A stretch of 64,000 nucleotides of DNA from Caldisericia bacterium (GCA_017999835.1 JAGNLA010000008.1:12642-76641), one strand, 5' to 3'; positions 1-9,096 are shown, counted from the stretch's first letter. Notes: generated by a model from the letters alone, not told the origin. Made by a program: numbers and translations.

Positions 1-2
1 TC

Positions 3-35
3 TTCCCAAGGGACATTGAGCGCCTGACACCGTAG
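3..35 (+). CDS. 3' end of an upstream gene (partial)
   Basis: One frame entering from the left edge reads FPRDIERLTP and then meets TAG at 33-35, just before miaB. Nothing more of the gene is visible and the family cannot be recognised. It could equally be non-coding leader. Confidence 0.25.
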   Translation, partial: FPRDIERLTP

Positions 36-44
36 TGTAAAAAA

Positions 45-1310
45 ATGCAAACCTACCACTTCATAACCATTGGTTGCCAGATGAACATCTCTGACTCGGC
101 GTTCTACGCCAGGGTGCTTGAAAGCGCCGGCTGGCAGGAATCCGAGCTGGAGAGAGCTGACTTGGTTTTTGTCAACACCTGCGCAGTTCGGGAAGCATCT
201 GTCCACAAGATGGAATCCTGGATTGGTCAGCTTGCCGCATACAGGCGCAGAACCGGCAAACCAAAGATTGGCGTCATCGGCTGTGTGCCCGCCATCGACC
301 TTGCCATTTTCAAGAGGAAACACCCTCAAGTTGACTTTGTCCTTGGGACTTTTTCCAGCAGGCAGGAGATGGAGCAGGCTCTGCTCCAGGCTGTTGAGTG
401 CGACCCTGCGGAAGGCAAACCAAAACCGAACAAGGTTACAGCATATGTTCCAATAACCTATGGCTGTGATTCATTCTGCACCTACTGCATTGTGCCTCAC
501 ACCCGAGGCAGGCTCATCTCGAGACCTGTTCACGAAATTGTCGACGAGATAAACGCATTGCTGGACAATGGTGCTTTTGAGGTCATTTTGCTTGGTCAAA
601 ACGTTAACGCTTTTGGCTTGGACAAGGGTGACCCCGACGGTTTCCTCAATCTGCTGGAAACCGTGGATTCAATAGAAAAACTCAAACGCTTCAGGTTCCT
701 TACCAGCCACCCAAGGGACATGAAACCTGAGACCGTAGAAAAGATGAAACATCTCAAGAAAATGGCTCCCTACTTCCATCTTCCGGTTCAATCCGGCAAC
801 GATGAAATCTTGAGGCGCATGAACCGTGGTTACACAACTTCACAATACAAGGAATTGATAGCTTCCATCAACGAAAATTTCCCTCTCAGAGGGCTGACTA
901 CTGACCTTATAGTCGGTTTCCCGGGTGAGACCGAGTCCATGTTTGAGGATTCGATGAAATTACTCGAAGAGATTAGATTTGACCAGGTCTATTCAGCACA
1001 ATATTCAAAGCGTCCCAAGACACCTGCTGCAAATTTTGTCGACCAGGTCGATGAAAAAGAGCTGAACCGAAGAATAAATATAGTTGTCGACAGGCAGCGT
1101 GAGATTGCCTCGGAAAATGCCAGAAAAAACCTTGGCTTGATTTTCCAGGTGCTTGTTGAGGACTGTATCGAGGAGATGTCAGTTGGTATGACTGGTACAG
1201 GAAAGTTTGCCAGAATCAACGAAAGCCTTGAACCAGGACAGCTGGTGACTGTAAGAATAATCGATGCTGGCGATGGTCCGTTGCTTGGAGAGCTCCTTGA
1301 ACCCTTGTGA
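45..1310 (+). CDS. miaB: tRNA-2-methylthio-N6-dimethylallyladenosine synthase MiaB
   Basis: Cytoplasmic radical-SAM methylthiotransferase that adds the 2-methylthio group to i6A37 in tRNAs reading UNN codons. The N-terminal UPF0004 domain has the three cluster-binding cysteines C11, C46 and C80 (GCQMN, NTCAVRE, IGC). The radical-SAM CxxxCxxC motif is C141/C145/C148 (GCDSFCTYC), followed by the TIM-barrel core and a C-terminal TRAM-like beta domain. At 421 aa it is close to the family's usual length. The ATG at 45 has no Shine-Dalgarno; a weak -10-like TAGTGT at 33-38 lies 6 nt upstream, so a leaderless start is possible. Its 3' end sits against or overlaps the next gene. MtaB and RimO are the alternatives, but the spacing and motifs favour MiaB. 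Confidence 0.92.
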   Translation: MQTYHFITIGCQMNISDSAFYARVLESAGWQESELERADLVFVNTCAVREASVHKMESWIGQLAAYRRRTGKPKIGVIGCVPAIDLAIFKRKHPQVDFVLGTFSSRQEMEQALLQAVECDPAEGKPKPNKVTAYVPITYGCDSFCTYCIVPHTRGRLISRPVHEIVDEINALLDNGAFEVILLGQNVNAFGLDKGDPDGFLNLLETVDSIEKLKRFRFLTSHPRDMKPETVEKMKHLKKMAPYFHLPVQSGNDEILRRMNRGYTTSQYKELIASINENFPLRGLTTDLIVGFPGETESMFEDSMKLLEEIRFDQVYSAQYSKRPKTPAANFVDQVDEKELNRRINIVVDRQREIASENARKNLGLIFQVLVEDCIEEMSVGMTGTGKFARINESLEPGQLVTVRIIDAGDGPLLGELLEPL

Positions 1311-2502
1311 CTTTGTCCGCCAGTGCGAGAAGAGCCTTACGGCAAGGTTTGAAGAAATCGACACCATTGCCGACACAAATTTGTCTCGAATCCTTAAAGC
1401 TTTTTCGCACGTCAACCTGACCACTGCCGACCTTGCCGGTTCAACCGGTTACGGACTCGGAGACATGGCAAGGGACAAACTCGAGAAGATCTATTCTGAA
1501 CTGTTTTCAGCCGAGGCAGCTCTGGTAAGACCCCAGATCGCCTCTGGCACACACGCTTTGGCTTGCGTCCTTTTTGGTTTGCTCCGCCCAGGTGACACGG
1601 TGGTTTCGATAAGCGGTACACCTTATGAAACACTTCAGGAAGTCATCGGCATTCGCCCGTCGAAAGGTTCGCTTACTGAGTTTGGCGTCTCCTACAAACA
1701 AGCAGACTGGCGAAGTGAAAACCCCAATTCGGACTTGATAAAAAACACAAAACTCATCATGATCCAACGCTCTTCAGGTTACAGACCAGGAAAACCGGTA
1801 ACTCTCGAACAGACAGAAAACTGGATAAAAATTATAAAATCTGCAAATCCTTCCGCAATTATCATGGTTGACAACTGCTACTGCGAGTTCATGGGAACAC
1901 GAGAACCACCTGCCGTCGGCGCTGATGTTGCCGTTGGGTCGCTTATAAAAAATCCTGGTGGCGGGCTTGCCTTAACCGGCGGATACATAGCTGGAAAACA
2001 AGAGCTGATCGATCTTGTTGCAACCAGAGTCACTGCTCCTGGCATCGGCGCTGAGGTTGGCGCAACCTGGGGCTTCATGATGGACGCTTTCAGAGGACTT
2101 TTCCTTGCACCTTCTGCTGTTGCAGCGGCTCACAAAGGCGCAATTTTGTGGTCGAAGGTGTTTGAAGAGCTGGGTTATCAGGTCAACCCAAAATCTGATG
2201 AACAACGAGTTGATACCGTTGTTTCGATAAAACTTAGCTCAAGAGACAAATTCCTCAAGTTCGGCAAGGCCATCCAATCGGTTTCACCGATTGACACCAA
2301 AGCCACACCTGAGCCATTCGCCCAACAAGGATACGACGCACCAGTCATGCTTGCCGGTGGTGGTTTTGTTGCCGGTGGCACAAGCGACCTTTCGGCAGAT
2401 GGTTTGGACAAGGATCCCTGGACTATTTTTGTTCAAGGGGGAGTCAACCTTGGCCATATCAGGCTTGGAATCATTGAGGCGGTCAACCAGATTTCGAGAT
2501 AA
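1297..2502 (+). CDS. PLP-dependent methionine gamma-lyase-like / 'aluminium resistance' family protein
   Basis: Fold-type I PLP enzyme of the YnbB family, often annotated as aluminium resistance protein or methionine gamma-lyase family; its in vivo substrate is unclear. The N-terminal half has the cofactor pocket (ASGTHALA, then VSISGTPYETL). The Schiff-base lysine lies in VGSLIKNPGGGLALTGGYIAG, with VDNCYCEF upstream. An in-frame ATG at 1264 would overlap miaB by 47 nt and has no good RBS. I chose TTG 1297 because GGAG at 1287-1290 lies 6 nt upstream, giving about 401 aa and a 14-nt overlap with miaB. It is probably translated from the miaB transcript. Family assignment is good; the substrate is not established. 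Confidence 0.8.
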   Translation: MNPCDFVRQCEKSLTARFEEIDTIADTNLSRILKAFSHVNLTTADLAGSTGYGLGDMARDKLEKIYSELFSAEAALVRPQIASGTHALACVLFGLLRPGDTVVSISGTPYETLQEVIGIRPSKGSLTEFGVSYKQADWRSENPNSDLIKNTKLIMIQRSSGYRPGKPVTLEQTENWIKIIKSANPSAIIMVDNCYCEFMGTREPPAVGADVAVGSLIKNPGGGLALTGGYIAGKQELIDLVATRVTAPGIGAEVGATWGFMMDAFRGLFLAPSAVAAAHKGAILWSKVFEELGYQVNPKSDEQRVDTVVSIKLSSRDKFLKFGKAIQSVSPIDTKATPEPFAQQGYDAPVMLAGGGFVAGGTSDLSADGLDKDPWTIFVQGGVNLGHIRLGIIEAVNQISR

Positions 2503-2640
2503 TCGAGAATGCTACAACAACACATCTTTAATGCAAAGTTAAACGTCTATGCTTTTATTTTAAAGTTACCATGTGGCAAAATATCATAAAAGATTGTTGG
2601 TTAGTTTTGTACATCACCATTGCTGACAGTGAGGATCCAA

Positions 2641-3261
2641 ATGAACAAGACACAAAAGAACATCAGTCTGGGAATACTGTCTGTTTCCAACCCAGAGTTT
2701 GTCTTTCTATCCTCCAACGGAACAGTAATCTCTCAAAAAGAAGTAACTCGCAAGCCTGATGAGCCAAACAGGATTGTCACTTCCTGCATCGACATTATGG
2801 AAGAGTCAAATATCTCTATGTCCAATATCGATCAGTACATTGTCCTTTCAGGTCCAGGATCGTTAACAGGCATCAGGGTTGGACTTTCGCCCATCAGGGC
2901 ATGGAGCTACATTACCGGCAAGCCCATTGTCGCTTTGTCCTCGCTTGAGGCGCTTGCCCATGGTCGTGAAGGCTCGATTCTAGCATTGATACCTGCAAGG
3001 CGCGATCATTTCTGGATTCAGCCATTTTCAAACGGCGAACCAGAAGCGCCTAGAATAATTGAGGTGTCATTTCTCGAACAGTACAACACTCCTGAGTGGA
3101 CATGGGTTTGCCCACAACCTCTTGAACCATCAAAAGCGAAATTTTTACAGAATCATTTATCGCCTGAAACAATCACAAAATTGGCCTCTACAAAAAAAGC
3201 ACAGCCCTGGATGAAGGTTTTGCCGACATACCTTTTTGAAATGGACAATGGTATCGGTTAG
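2641..3261 (+). CDS. tsaB: tRNA threonylcarbamoyladenosine biosynthesis protein TsaB
   Basis: Non-catalytic actin-like (ASKHA) partner of TsaD in threonylcarbamoyl transfer to A37 of ANN-decoding tRNAs. The core LSGPGSLTGIRVGLSPIRAW is the typical TsaB GPGSFTGLRIG motif. An upstream ATG at 2620 is in frame, but ATG 2641 is preceded by GAGGA (2631-2635) at ideal spacing, giving 206 aa. It overlaps rimI and sits in the classical tsaB-rimI-tsaD order. tsaC and tsaE are not in the window. The C-terminal half is divergent. Confidence 0.88.
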   Translation: MNKTQKNISLGILSVSNPEFVFLSSNGTVISQKEVTRKPDEPNRIVTSCIDIMEESNISMSNIDQYIVLSGPGSLTGIRVGLSPIRAWSYITGKPIVALSSLEALAHGREGSILALIPARRDHFWIQPFSNGEPEAPRIIEVSFLEQYNTPEWTWVCPQPLEPSKAKFLQNHLSPETITKLASTKKAQPWMKVLPTYLFEMDNGIG

Positions 3262-3688
3262 GCCAGCCAAACCACTCGATTTTGAACGCATCTACGAAAT
3301 CGAGTGCGCTTGCTTTTCGACGCCATGGGAAAAGGAGCTTTTTAGGGATGACCTTGAAAGAAACCCTGACTCTCTATGGTGGGTTGCCATATCCGACCGT
3401 CAAATCATCGGTTTTGCCGGTCTCTGGCGTCAGTATGATGAAATACATATCATCAATGTGTGCGTGCTTGAAAACCACAGGAGAAAAGGCGCCGGTTCTC
3501 AACTTGTCGCTGAGTTGATCAAAAAGGCTGAGGAAGACGGAGCCAGACTCATGTTGCTTGAGGTTCGAGCATCTAACACTCCAGCGCAAAAACTCTATGA
3601 AGCGTTCGGGTTCAAAAACATGTATATTAGAAAAAAATATTATCAGGACAACGACGAAGATGCTATAGTTATGATGAGGGAAAGATGA
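3248..3688 (+). CDS. rimI: Ribosomal-protein-S18-alanine N-acetyltransferase RimI-like (GNAT)
   Basis: GNAT acetyltransferase of about 147 aa. The acetyl-CoA loop appears as VLENHRRKGAGSQLV, followed by the RASNTPAQKLYEAFGFK segment typical of RimI. RimI acetylates the N-terminal amine of ribosomal protein S18 and is commonly encoded between tsaB and tsaD, as here. The frame also opens with TTG at 3236; ATG 3248 is preferred and overlaps tsaB by 14 nt. The stop overlaps the tsaD start as ATGA. The substrate is inferred from context. Confidence 0.85.
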   Translation: MVSVRPAKPLDFERIYEIECACFSTPWEKELFRDDLERNPDSLWWVAISDRQIIGFAGLWRQYDEIHIINVCVLENHRRKGAGSQLVAELIKKAEEDGARLMLLEVRASNTPAQKLYEAFGFKNMYIRKKYYQDNDEDAIVMMRER

Positions 3689-4683
3689 TATCACTAGGAA
3701 TCGAGACATCATGCGACGACACTGCTGTCGGCATTGTAGACAGCTCAGGTAGAATACTGTCCCAGATCAAAGCTTCACAAGACAAGGTTCATCAAATCTG
3801 GGGTGGTGTGGTTCCAGAACTGGCATCCAGGGCACACCTTGAAAACATCCTCCCTGTGTTTGACACTGCCTTGAAAGAAGCTCAGATCACCAAGGATGAC
3901 ATAGACATCATCTCCGTCACCTACGGTCCAGGGCTGGTTGGCAGTCTCCTTGTCGGTCTTGAGTCAGCCAAGGCCATCTCCTATGCATGGAACAAGCCTC
4001 TTGTCGGGGTCAACCACCTGAGGGGTCATATTGCTGCTGTTATGCTTGCCCAACCTGAAATAGAGATGCCATCGCTTGGTTTGCTCATCTCTGGCGGTCA
4101 CTCTGAAATTGTCTACGTCAATCCTGATTTCTCGCTCCAAATGCTGGCTGAAACCCGAGACGACGCAGCGGGAGAAACACTAGACAAATTTGGCAGGGTT
4201 TTAGGTCTCGACTATCCAGCCGGCCCAGTCATCGACAAGATGTGCTATGTTGGCAATCTCAACGCTGTCTCGTACCCAAACACCAGACTGAAAGACAACT
4301 CTCTTGATTTCAGTTTCTCAGGACTCAAGACCGCAGGCCTGCGCGCCATAGAAAAGTATCCTAACCTGCCACAGGAAGACATGGCAGCTTCGTTTATGAA
4401 AGCTGTGGTGGATCAGCTTCTCGACAGACTGATGCTAGCAATCGAGAAAACTGAGGCCAAATCGCTATTTGCCGTTGGTGGCGTGGCATCAAGTTCATAT
4501 TTCCGCGACAGACTGACAAAACTAGGCCAAAGCGTTGATCTTCCAGTTCGAGTCCCTCCACCGTCGCTTTGCACTGACAATGGAGCAATGATTGCCTATT
4601 GCGGATTTCTTTACAACCAGATAGGCTATCGCTCGAGCCTTAGCATCCAGCCTCAATCACGACTTCCGCTTGAAGCATTCTGA
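3685..4683 (+). CDS. tsaD: tRNA N6-adenosine threonylcarbamoyltransferase TsaD
   Basis: Catalytic subunit (Kae1/Qri7/TsaD family) that transfers the threonylcarbamoyl group from TC-AMP to A37 of tRNA with TsaB and TsaE. The N-terminus MISLGIETSCDDTAVGIV is diagnostic, metal ligands H111 and H115 appear in NHLRGH, and the nucleotide-binding ISGGHSEIV and GGVASS segments are intact. At 332 aa it is full length. GAGGGA lies just upstream of the ATG, and the start overlaps the rimI stop by 4 nt. It ends the t6A operon; a separate promoter serves the regulator downstream. Confidence 0.96.
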   Translation: MISLGIETSCDDTAVGIVDSSGRILSQIKASQDKVHQIWGGVVPELASRAHLENILPVFDTALKEAQITKDDIDIISVTYGPGLVGSLLVGLESAKAISYAWNKPLVGVNHLRGHIAAVMLAQPEIEMPSLGLLISGGHSEIVYVNPDFSLQMLAETRDDAAGETLDKFGRVLGLDYPAGPVIDKMCYVGNLNAVSYPNTRLKDNSLDFSFSGLKTAGLRAIEKYPNLPQEDMAASFMKAVVDQLLDRLMLAIEKTEAKSLFAVGGVASSSYFRDRLTKLGQSVDLPVRVPPPSLCTDNGAMIAYCGFLYNQIGYRSSLSIQPQSRLPLEAF

Positions 4684-4687
4684 TTCC

Positions 4688-4716
4688 TTGACAAGGTTAA
4701 ATGAAAAAGTTAAAAT
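4688..4716 (+). promoter_or_regulatory. Sigma70-type promoter of the response regulator gene
   Basis: A perfect -35 TTGACA (4688-4693) is separated by 17 nt from -10 TAAAAT (4711-4716). Transcription would start near 4723 and give a short leader carrying the AAGGAGG ribosome binding site of the gene at 4740. Confidence 0.75.
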
Positions 4717-4739
4717 AAGGTTTATTAAGGAGGTCAACT

Positions 4740-5471
4740 ATGAACAACCAGGTCTCTCCTAACAAGAAAAAGGTTCTCATTGTCGAGGACGAACACAAGA
4801 TTCAGGAGACACTGTCATACAACCTTCGTTCGGAAGGTTACACCGTTTTCACAGCCCTGACAGCCGAAGAAGGGCTCGAACAGGCCAGGAGAAGACAGCC
4901 GGATCTCATAGTGCTTGATCTCATGCTCCCAGGAAAAACAGGCATTGAGTTCTGCCGTGAGTTCAGACAGGAATACGACACGCCAATCCTCATCCTTTCG
5001 GCAAAAACAACCGAGATAGACAAAGTCGTTGGTCTTGAAATGGGCGCTGACGACTACATGACAAAGCCATTCTCAGTCCGAGAATTCCTCACCCGTGTAA
5101 GGGTTCTCCTTCGCAGAACATCCAAGACAACAAAGGTTGTCGAGGAGCATCCTGTCGAAGAGATTCGCGTTGGCGACCTTATCATGAACTACTCCCAGAG
5201 GACATGCCTTGTTGCCGGAAAACCGGTCAACCTTGGCTACAAGGAATTCGAAATCCTGTGGTTCCTTGCCCGTTCACCCGACCGCGTGTTCACCCGTGAA
5301 AACATCATGGAACATGTCTGGGGCGTTGAAGCACCGCTTGACACCAAGACTGTAGACGTTCACATCAGGTGGATAAGGAAAAAGATCGAAGTCCATCCAG
5401 AGAACCCAAAATACATCGAAACCGTCAGGGGCGTTGGCTACAAGTTCAGCACACACAAATCGGAAGAATAG
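4740..5471 (+). CDS. OmpR/PhoB-family response regulator (orphan)
   Basis: Two-component transcription factor of 243 aa. The N-terminal receiver has acidic residues E16/D17, phospho-acceptor D60 (LIVLDLMLPG) and the conserved lysine in YMTKPFS. The C-terminal winged helix is of the OmpR type (DRVFTRENIMEHVWG, then VDVHIRWIRKKIE, and ETVRGVGYKF at the end). The ATG follows a strong AAGGAGG. A dedicated promoter lies at 4688-4716 and a strong terminator follows, so it is monocistronic with no histidine kinase beside it. It resembles PhoB/PhoP or WalR; the regulon cannot be told from here. Confidence 0.93.
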   Translation: MNNQVSPNKKKVLIVEDEHKIQETLSYNLRSEGYTVFTALTAEEGLEQARRRQPDLIVLDLMLPGKTGIEFCREFRQEYDTPILILSAKTTEIDKVVGLEMGADDYMTKPFSVREFLTRVRVLLRRTSKTTKVVEEHPVEEIRVGDLIMNYSQRTCLVAGKPVNLGYKEFEILWFLARSPDRVFTRENIMEHVWGVEAPLDTKTVDVHIRWIRKKIEVHPENPKYIETVRGVGYKFSTHKSEE

Positions 5472-5487
5472 GATAAATCGATATTTT

Positions 5488-5519
5488 AAAAGCCAGATTC
5501 GTTTGAATCTGGCTTTTTT
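5488..5519 (+). terminator. Rho-independent terminator after the response regulator
   Basis: A 10-bp stem (5491-5500 with 5505-5514) closes a GTTT loop and is followed by TTTTTT; the A-run on the 5' side extends the pairing. It ends the regulator transcript just before the RBS of the next gene. Confidence 0.9.
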
Positions 5520-5537
5520 GCTTTGGAGGTGATTTTC

Positions 5538-6701
5538 GTGAAATCGCTAAAAGATCAGTTTCCAGCAGCCTTGGGTGTCCACAACCTGGATGCTGCAGCA
5601 ACAGGTTTGCTGCCAAAAGTGATTATAGAAGCAGTCAACAGTTACTGGGTCGAAAGCGGAGCCACAGCCGGACGGTCACCATACAGAAAATCAGCCATGG
5701 CAACAAAACTCGTCGAGGATGCCAGGAGAGAGATTGCCAACTGGTTCAATGTTTCTTTTGAAGAAATAGTTTTTACTCCAGGCGCAACCCACTCCCTCAA
5801 CTGGATTGCAAAAGGTTTGGAATTGAATACTGGCGACAAGGTATTGGTCACCAGAGCAGACCATCACGCGAACATCCTTCCCTGGATGGATTTGAAAGCA
5901 AAAGATGTCGAAATCATTTGGGTTGATTGCGACGACCAAGGCATTATAGACATCGACGATTTCAGGCAAAAATGTAGAGGTGTCAAGGTTGCTGCATTCT
6001 CTGGGGCATCCAACGTTTCAGGAGCGATTCAACCGATAAAGGAATTGGCAAACATAGCCAGAGAATCCGGCGTAATCTCGGTCGTTGACGCCGCCCAGCT
6101 GGCTCCTCACCAACAAATAGATTTTCCATCGGTTGGTTGTGACTTCATGGCTGTTGCCGGTCACAAGATGATGGCTCCCAAAGGTCTGGGGTTGCTAATC
6201 GGCAGGAAGGGAGCTTTCTTAAAACTGAAACCGACAGTCGTTGGTGGCGGGGTGGTGGTCGACGTAACCGACGAAGGTTACCAGCTCATGCCAAAACCAC
6301 TTGAATACGAATCCGGAACGCAATCCCTTGAAGGGATAATCGGTTTGGCAGAGTCGATTCGGTGGGTCAAAACGATAAACCATCAATCAGCAGAAAAACA
6401 ACTGAAGGCTTTTGACAGCAAGCTTTGCGAGTTTTTGAAAAACAGAAATCTCAAAGTGCTCCATCCCCAAAATTCGACACCAACAGTGTCGGTATTATTG
6501 AAAGACAATGAACCGGCAATAGTTGCACAAAAACTTGACCAGCTGGCAAACAGCCAGGTTCGTTCTGGTTTCCTTTGTGCAATGCCATACCTGAAAAAGA
6601 TAGGAGCTTCTAAAGGGGTGATGAGAATCTCTTTCGGACTGTGGAACGATGAGGATGACCTTGCAGCTTTCATCGACAACTTTGATAAATCTCTCAAATA
6701 A
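5538..6701 (+). CDS. SufS-like cysteine desulfurase (class V aminotransferase)
   Basis: PLP enzyme that removes sulfur from cysteine as an enzyme-bound persulfide for Fe-S cluster or thiolation pathways. It has the HH of DHHANILPW, the PLP lysine K210 in GHKMMAPKG, and the catalytic cysteine C347 in RSGFLCAMPYL, equivalent to the SufS RTGHHCAMP loop. GTG 5538 is chosen because GGAGGT (5525-5530) lies 7 nt upstream; a TTG at 5523 is inside that RBS. The product is 387 aa. No sufBCDU or iscU gene is adjacent, so the acceptor is unknown. A shared terminator separates it from the converging por operon. Confidence 0.87.
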   Translation: MKSLKDQFPAALGVHNLDAAATGLLPKVIIEAVNSYWVESGATAGRSPYRKSAMATKLVEDARREIANWFNVSFEEIVFTPGATHSLNWIAKGLELNTGDKVLVTRADHHANILPWMDLKAKDVEIIWVDCDDQGIIDIDDFRQKCRGVKVAAFSGASNVSGAIQPIKELANIARESGVISVVDAAQLAPHQQIDFPSVGCDFMAVAGHKMMAPKGLGLLIGRKGAFLKLKPTVVGGGVVVDVTDEGYQLMPKPLEYESGTQSLEGIIGLAESIRWVKTINHQSAEKQLKAFDSKLCEFLKNRNLKVLHPQNSTPTVSVLLKDNEPAIVAQKLDQLANSQVRSGFLCAMPYLKKIGASKGVMRISFGLWNDEDDLAAFIDNFDKSLK

Positions 6702-6702
6702 A

Positions 6703-6733
6703 AAACACCCCAGAAAAATCTGGGGTGTTTTGA
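6703..6733. terminator. Bidirectional terminator between the cysteine desulfurase and porB
   Basis: An 11-bp stem (6703-6713 with 6720-6730) and a 6-nt loop are flanked by A- and T-runs, so the hairpin can end transcription from both converging genes. Confidence 0.85.
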
Positions 6734-6753
6734 TATTGTTTGTTGCTAGGCTA

Positions 6754-7662
6754 TCATTCAAGTCCAAACTTTTTGATGTTTGCGTCTGCAATGGCCTGAA
6801 TCTTTTCCATGACTTCCTTGCCTTCAGTCATCTTGAACAGATGCTTGAAGCGGCTCTGCGCCTTGAGATAGTCAGTCACTGGAACTTTTTTGATTTTGCC
6901 AACTTTTACGAGCTCGCCGTTTTCATATTCCACGATTGGGAAAAGACCTGTGTTTACGGCAAGTTTTGCAACATCAACTGTTGTTGCTGAGTCAATGCCC
7001 CAACCAAGTGGACAGACAGCCTGAGCGTGAATGTATGATGGACCATTGGTTTCAACGGCTTTTTTTATCTTGCGCTCAAGATCCTTGAAATTTACAACTG
7101 ACACTGAAGCGACATATTTGACCCTGTGTGCGTTTGCAATGGCGATCATGTCCTTCTTGTCTGTGTGGTTGCCCCATGAGGCGTCGCCAAACGGAGATGT
7201 TGTTGTGCTGCCACCAAACGGTGTCAGCGATGAACGCTGAATACCTGTGTTCATGTAGGCTTCGTTGTCAAGGCAGATGTACATGATGTTGTGTCCGCGT
7301 TCCCACATGCCTGAAATGACGCCCATGCCAATATCTGCTGTTGCTCCATCACCGCCAATTGCCACAACTTTCACGCCTGTTTTGCCACGAGCTTTGAGGG
7401 CTGCTTCGATACCTGAGGCCACTCCAGCGTTGTTTTCAAACAGCGAATGAACCCATGGAACTTCCCATGCCGACTGTGGATACTTTGAGGTGAAAATTTC
7501 CGAGCAGCCTGTGGCGTTTGCCACAACACAATTTGGTCCGATGGCATCCATGATAAGCTTCATCACGAGAGCTTCGCCACAACCGGCACATGCCGTATGA
7601 CCACAAGCCAGGAGATGCTTTATTCCAAGTTCTTGTCTAAGTTCGTCAGCTCTGTTTGCCAT
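6754..7662 (-). CDS. porB: Pyruvate/2-oxoacid:ferredoxin oxidoreductase beta subunit
   Basis: Thiamine-pyrophosphate subunit (302 aa) of the four-subunit oxidoreductase that converts pyruvate and CoA to acetyl-CoA, CO2 and reduced ferredoxin. The N-terminal cluster-ligand segment LACGHTACAGCG, the TPP motif GDGATADIGMG ending at NEAYMNTG, and the later CPLGWG cysteine are all typical. It is last in the operon porG-D-A-B, one nucleotide after the porA stop, with a GGAGG RBS. A specific 2-oxoacid (pyruvate against 2-oxoisovalerate) is not proven; the beta sequence looks most like the pyruvate type. Confidence 0.93.
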   Translation of the reverse strand: MANRADELRQELGIKHLLACGHTACAGCGEALVMKLIMDAIGPNCVVANATGCSEIFTSKYPQSAWEVPWVHSLFENNAGVASGIEAALKARGKTGVKVVAIGGDGATADIGMGVISGMWERGHNIMYICLDNEAYMNTGIQRSSLTPFGGSTTTSPFGDASWGNHTDKKDMIAIANAHRVKYVASVSVVNFKDLERKIKKAVETNGPSYIHAQAVCPLGWGIDSATTVDVAKLAVNTGLFPIVEYENGELVKVGKIKKVPVTDYLKAQSRFKHLFKMTEGKEVMEKIQAIADANIKKFGLE

Positions 7663-7663
7663 A

Positions 7664-8836
7664 TCAGTCCTCCACCAATTCTTTTTTGAGGCCTATCCAC
7701 TCTGAGCGATGCGTACCCGGATTTGGGTTTGCAATGACGGTGTGGAACTGGCTTTCGATGATGTCTCTTCCACCAAGACCGTAGATGTAGCTGTCTACCG
7801 GTGGTTTGTTTGGAAGGTTGTAAAGGGCTGCCCTGATTTCGGATCCTAAAATTTCGCCGACACCAGCTGACATCGCCTTGTCGAATACGATAACCTGTTT
7901 TTTGTTGCCGAGAGCTGCCTTAACGGTTTCCTCTGGGAACGGTCTGAAGGTCTTGATCTTGAGGAGACCGGTTTTCTTACCCATGTCTCTTTGCTGGTCA
8001 ACAACCTCTTCAAGCAGACCGGTTGTTGAACCCATTGCAACGAGCACAACTTCAGCATCATCGAGTTTGTATCCCTGAACAAGTCCGCCGGCTTTTCTAC
8101 CAAATGCCTTTTCAAAATCCTTGCTGACCTGCTCGATTATCGGCAGTGAGTCAACATTGGCTTTGTGCATGAGATATCTTGCTTCCATGTGATGCGATGG
8201 CTCTGTAAAGCAGCCAAGGGACATCGGTGCTGACGGATCGAGCATCTGGAACGGTTTGTACGGTGGGAGGAACTTGTCAACTTCTTCCTGAGTCGGGACA
8301 TCGACTGTTTCAAACGTGTGAGTGATGAGGAAACCGTCAACGTTGACCATGTACGGAAGCTGGACTCTTTCATCCTGGGCTATCTTCATGCCGATGATGT
8401 GAAGGTCAAGAGCTTCCTGGGCGTCTTCGGCAAAACCGAGGATGAAACCAGAGTCTCTCATGGCCATGACATCCTGCTGATCAGACCAGATTGAAAGCGG
8501 TGCTGAGAGTGAACGATTTGCACAGCACATAAGGAGCGGGAGTCTCATGCCAGCGCAGTTGAAAAGCACTTCGCTCATGAGAATCAAGCCCTGGGATGTT
8601 GTAGCTGTGTAAGCCCTTACTCCACCAGCAAGTGCGCCAAGGACAACTGAGGCTGCGCCAAACTCTGATTCGGTGTTGATAAACTGTGTCTTGAGCTGAC
8701 CATCTGCAACAATCTGGGCAAGGTCTTCAACGATGTGAGTCTGTGGCGTGATCGGATATGCTGAGATGACATCTGGTCTTGTCAGGCTTGCACCAAGGGC
8801 AATTGCCATTGATCCTTCGATGAATTGTTTAGCCAT
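7664..8836 (-). CDS. porA: Pyruvate/2-oxoacid:ferredoxin oxidoreductase alpha subunit
   Basis: Alpha subunit (390 aa), with the pyrimidine-binding domain first (AYPITPQTHIVEDLAQ), the conserved NTESEFGAASVV and TTSQGLILMSEVL segments, then a transketolase C-like domain. The reading frame is open to 8866, but the ATG at 8836 follows GGAGGTGA and overlaps the porD stop as TAATG, so that start was used. It forms the catalytic core with PorB; PorD carries electrons to ferredoxin. Confidence 0.93.
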   Translation of the reverse strand: MAKQFIEGSMAIALGASLTRPDVISAYPITPQTHIVEDLAQIVADGQLKTQFINTESEFGAASVVLGALAGGVRAYTATTSQGLILMSEVLFNCAGMRLPLLMCCANRSLSAPLSIWSDQQDVMAMRDSGFILGFAEDAQEALDLHIIGMKIAQDERVQLPYMVNVDGFLITHTFETVDVPTQEEVDKFLPPYKPFQMLDPSAPMSLGCFTEPSHHMEARYLMHKANVDSLPIIEQVSKDFEKAFGRKAGGLVQGYKLDDAEVVLVAMGSTTGLLEEVVDQQRDMGKKTGLLKIKTFRPFPEETVKAALGNKKQVIVFDKAMSAGVGEILGSEIRAALYNLPNKPPVDSYIYGLGGRDIIESQFHTVIANPNPGTHRSEWIGLKKELVED

Positions 8837-9096
8837 TATCTCACCTCCAGAACCATCTCGATGCACTTGACCGGGCAGACATTAACACAAATGCCGCAAC
8901 CCTTGCAATAGTCGAGGTCTGGGTGGAATTTGTTCTTAAGGTCGCCATAGATGCAACCTTCTGGGCAATAGGTTGCGCATGTGCCACAACCGATGCACTT
9001 GTCAAGATTGAATTTTGGGAAGTAGTTTCTCCAAGAACCTGTCTTGTTTGTTCTTGATGTTCCCGGGGCTACATTAATACCTGGTTTAAGTTTCAT
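8836..9096 (-). CDS. porD: 2-oxoacid:ferredoxin oxidoreductase delta subunit (2x[4Fe-4S])
   Basis: Small ferredoxin-like subunit of 86 aa with two classical 4Fe-4S motifs, CIGCGTCATYCPEGC and CKGCGICVNVCPVKC. It passes electrons from the TPP/cluster core to external ferredoxin. The start overlaps the porG stop (ATGA) and the stop overlaps the porA start, so translation is probably coupled. Confidence 0.93.
   Translation of the reverse strand: MKLKPGINVAPGTSRTNKTGSWRNYFPKFNLDKCIGCGTCATYCPEGCIYGDLKNKFHPDLDYCKGCGICVNVCPVKCIEMVLEVR

Noticed and set aside
118-456. Alternative ORF of 112 aa inside miaB
   Set aside because: It lies wholly inside a strongly conserved gene in another frame and has no RBS; a shadow ORF. 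The same applies to many other ORFs opposite por, M42, MMPL and dnaK genes.
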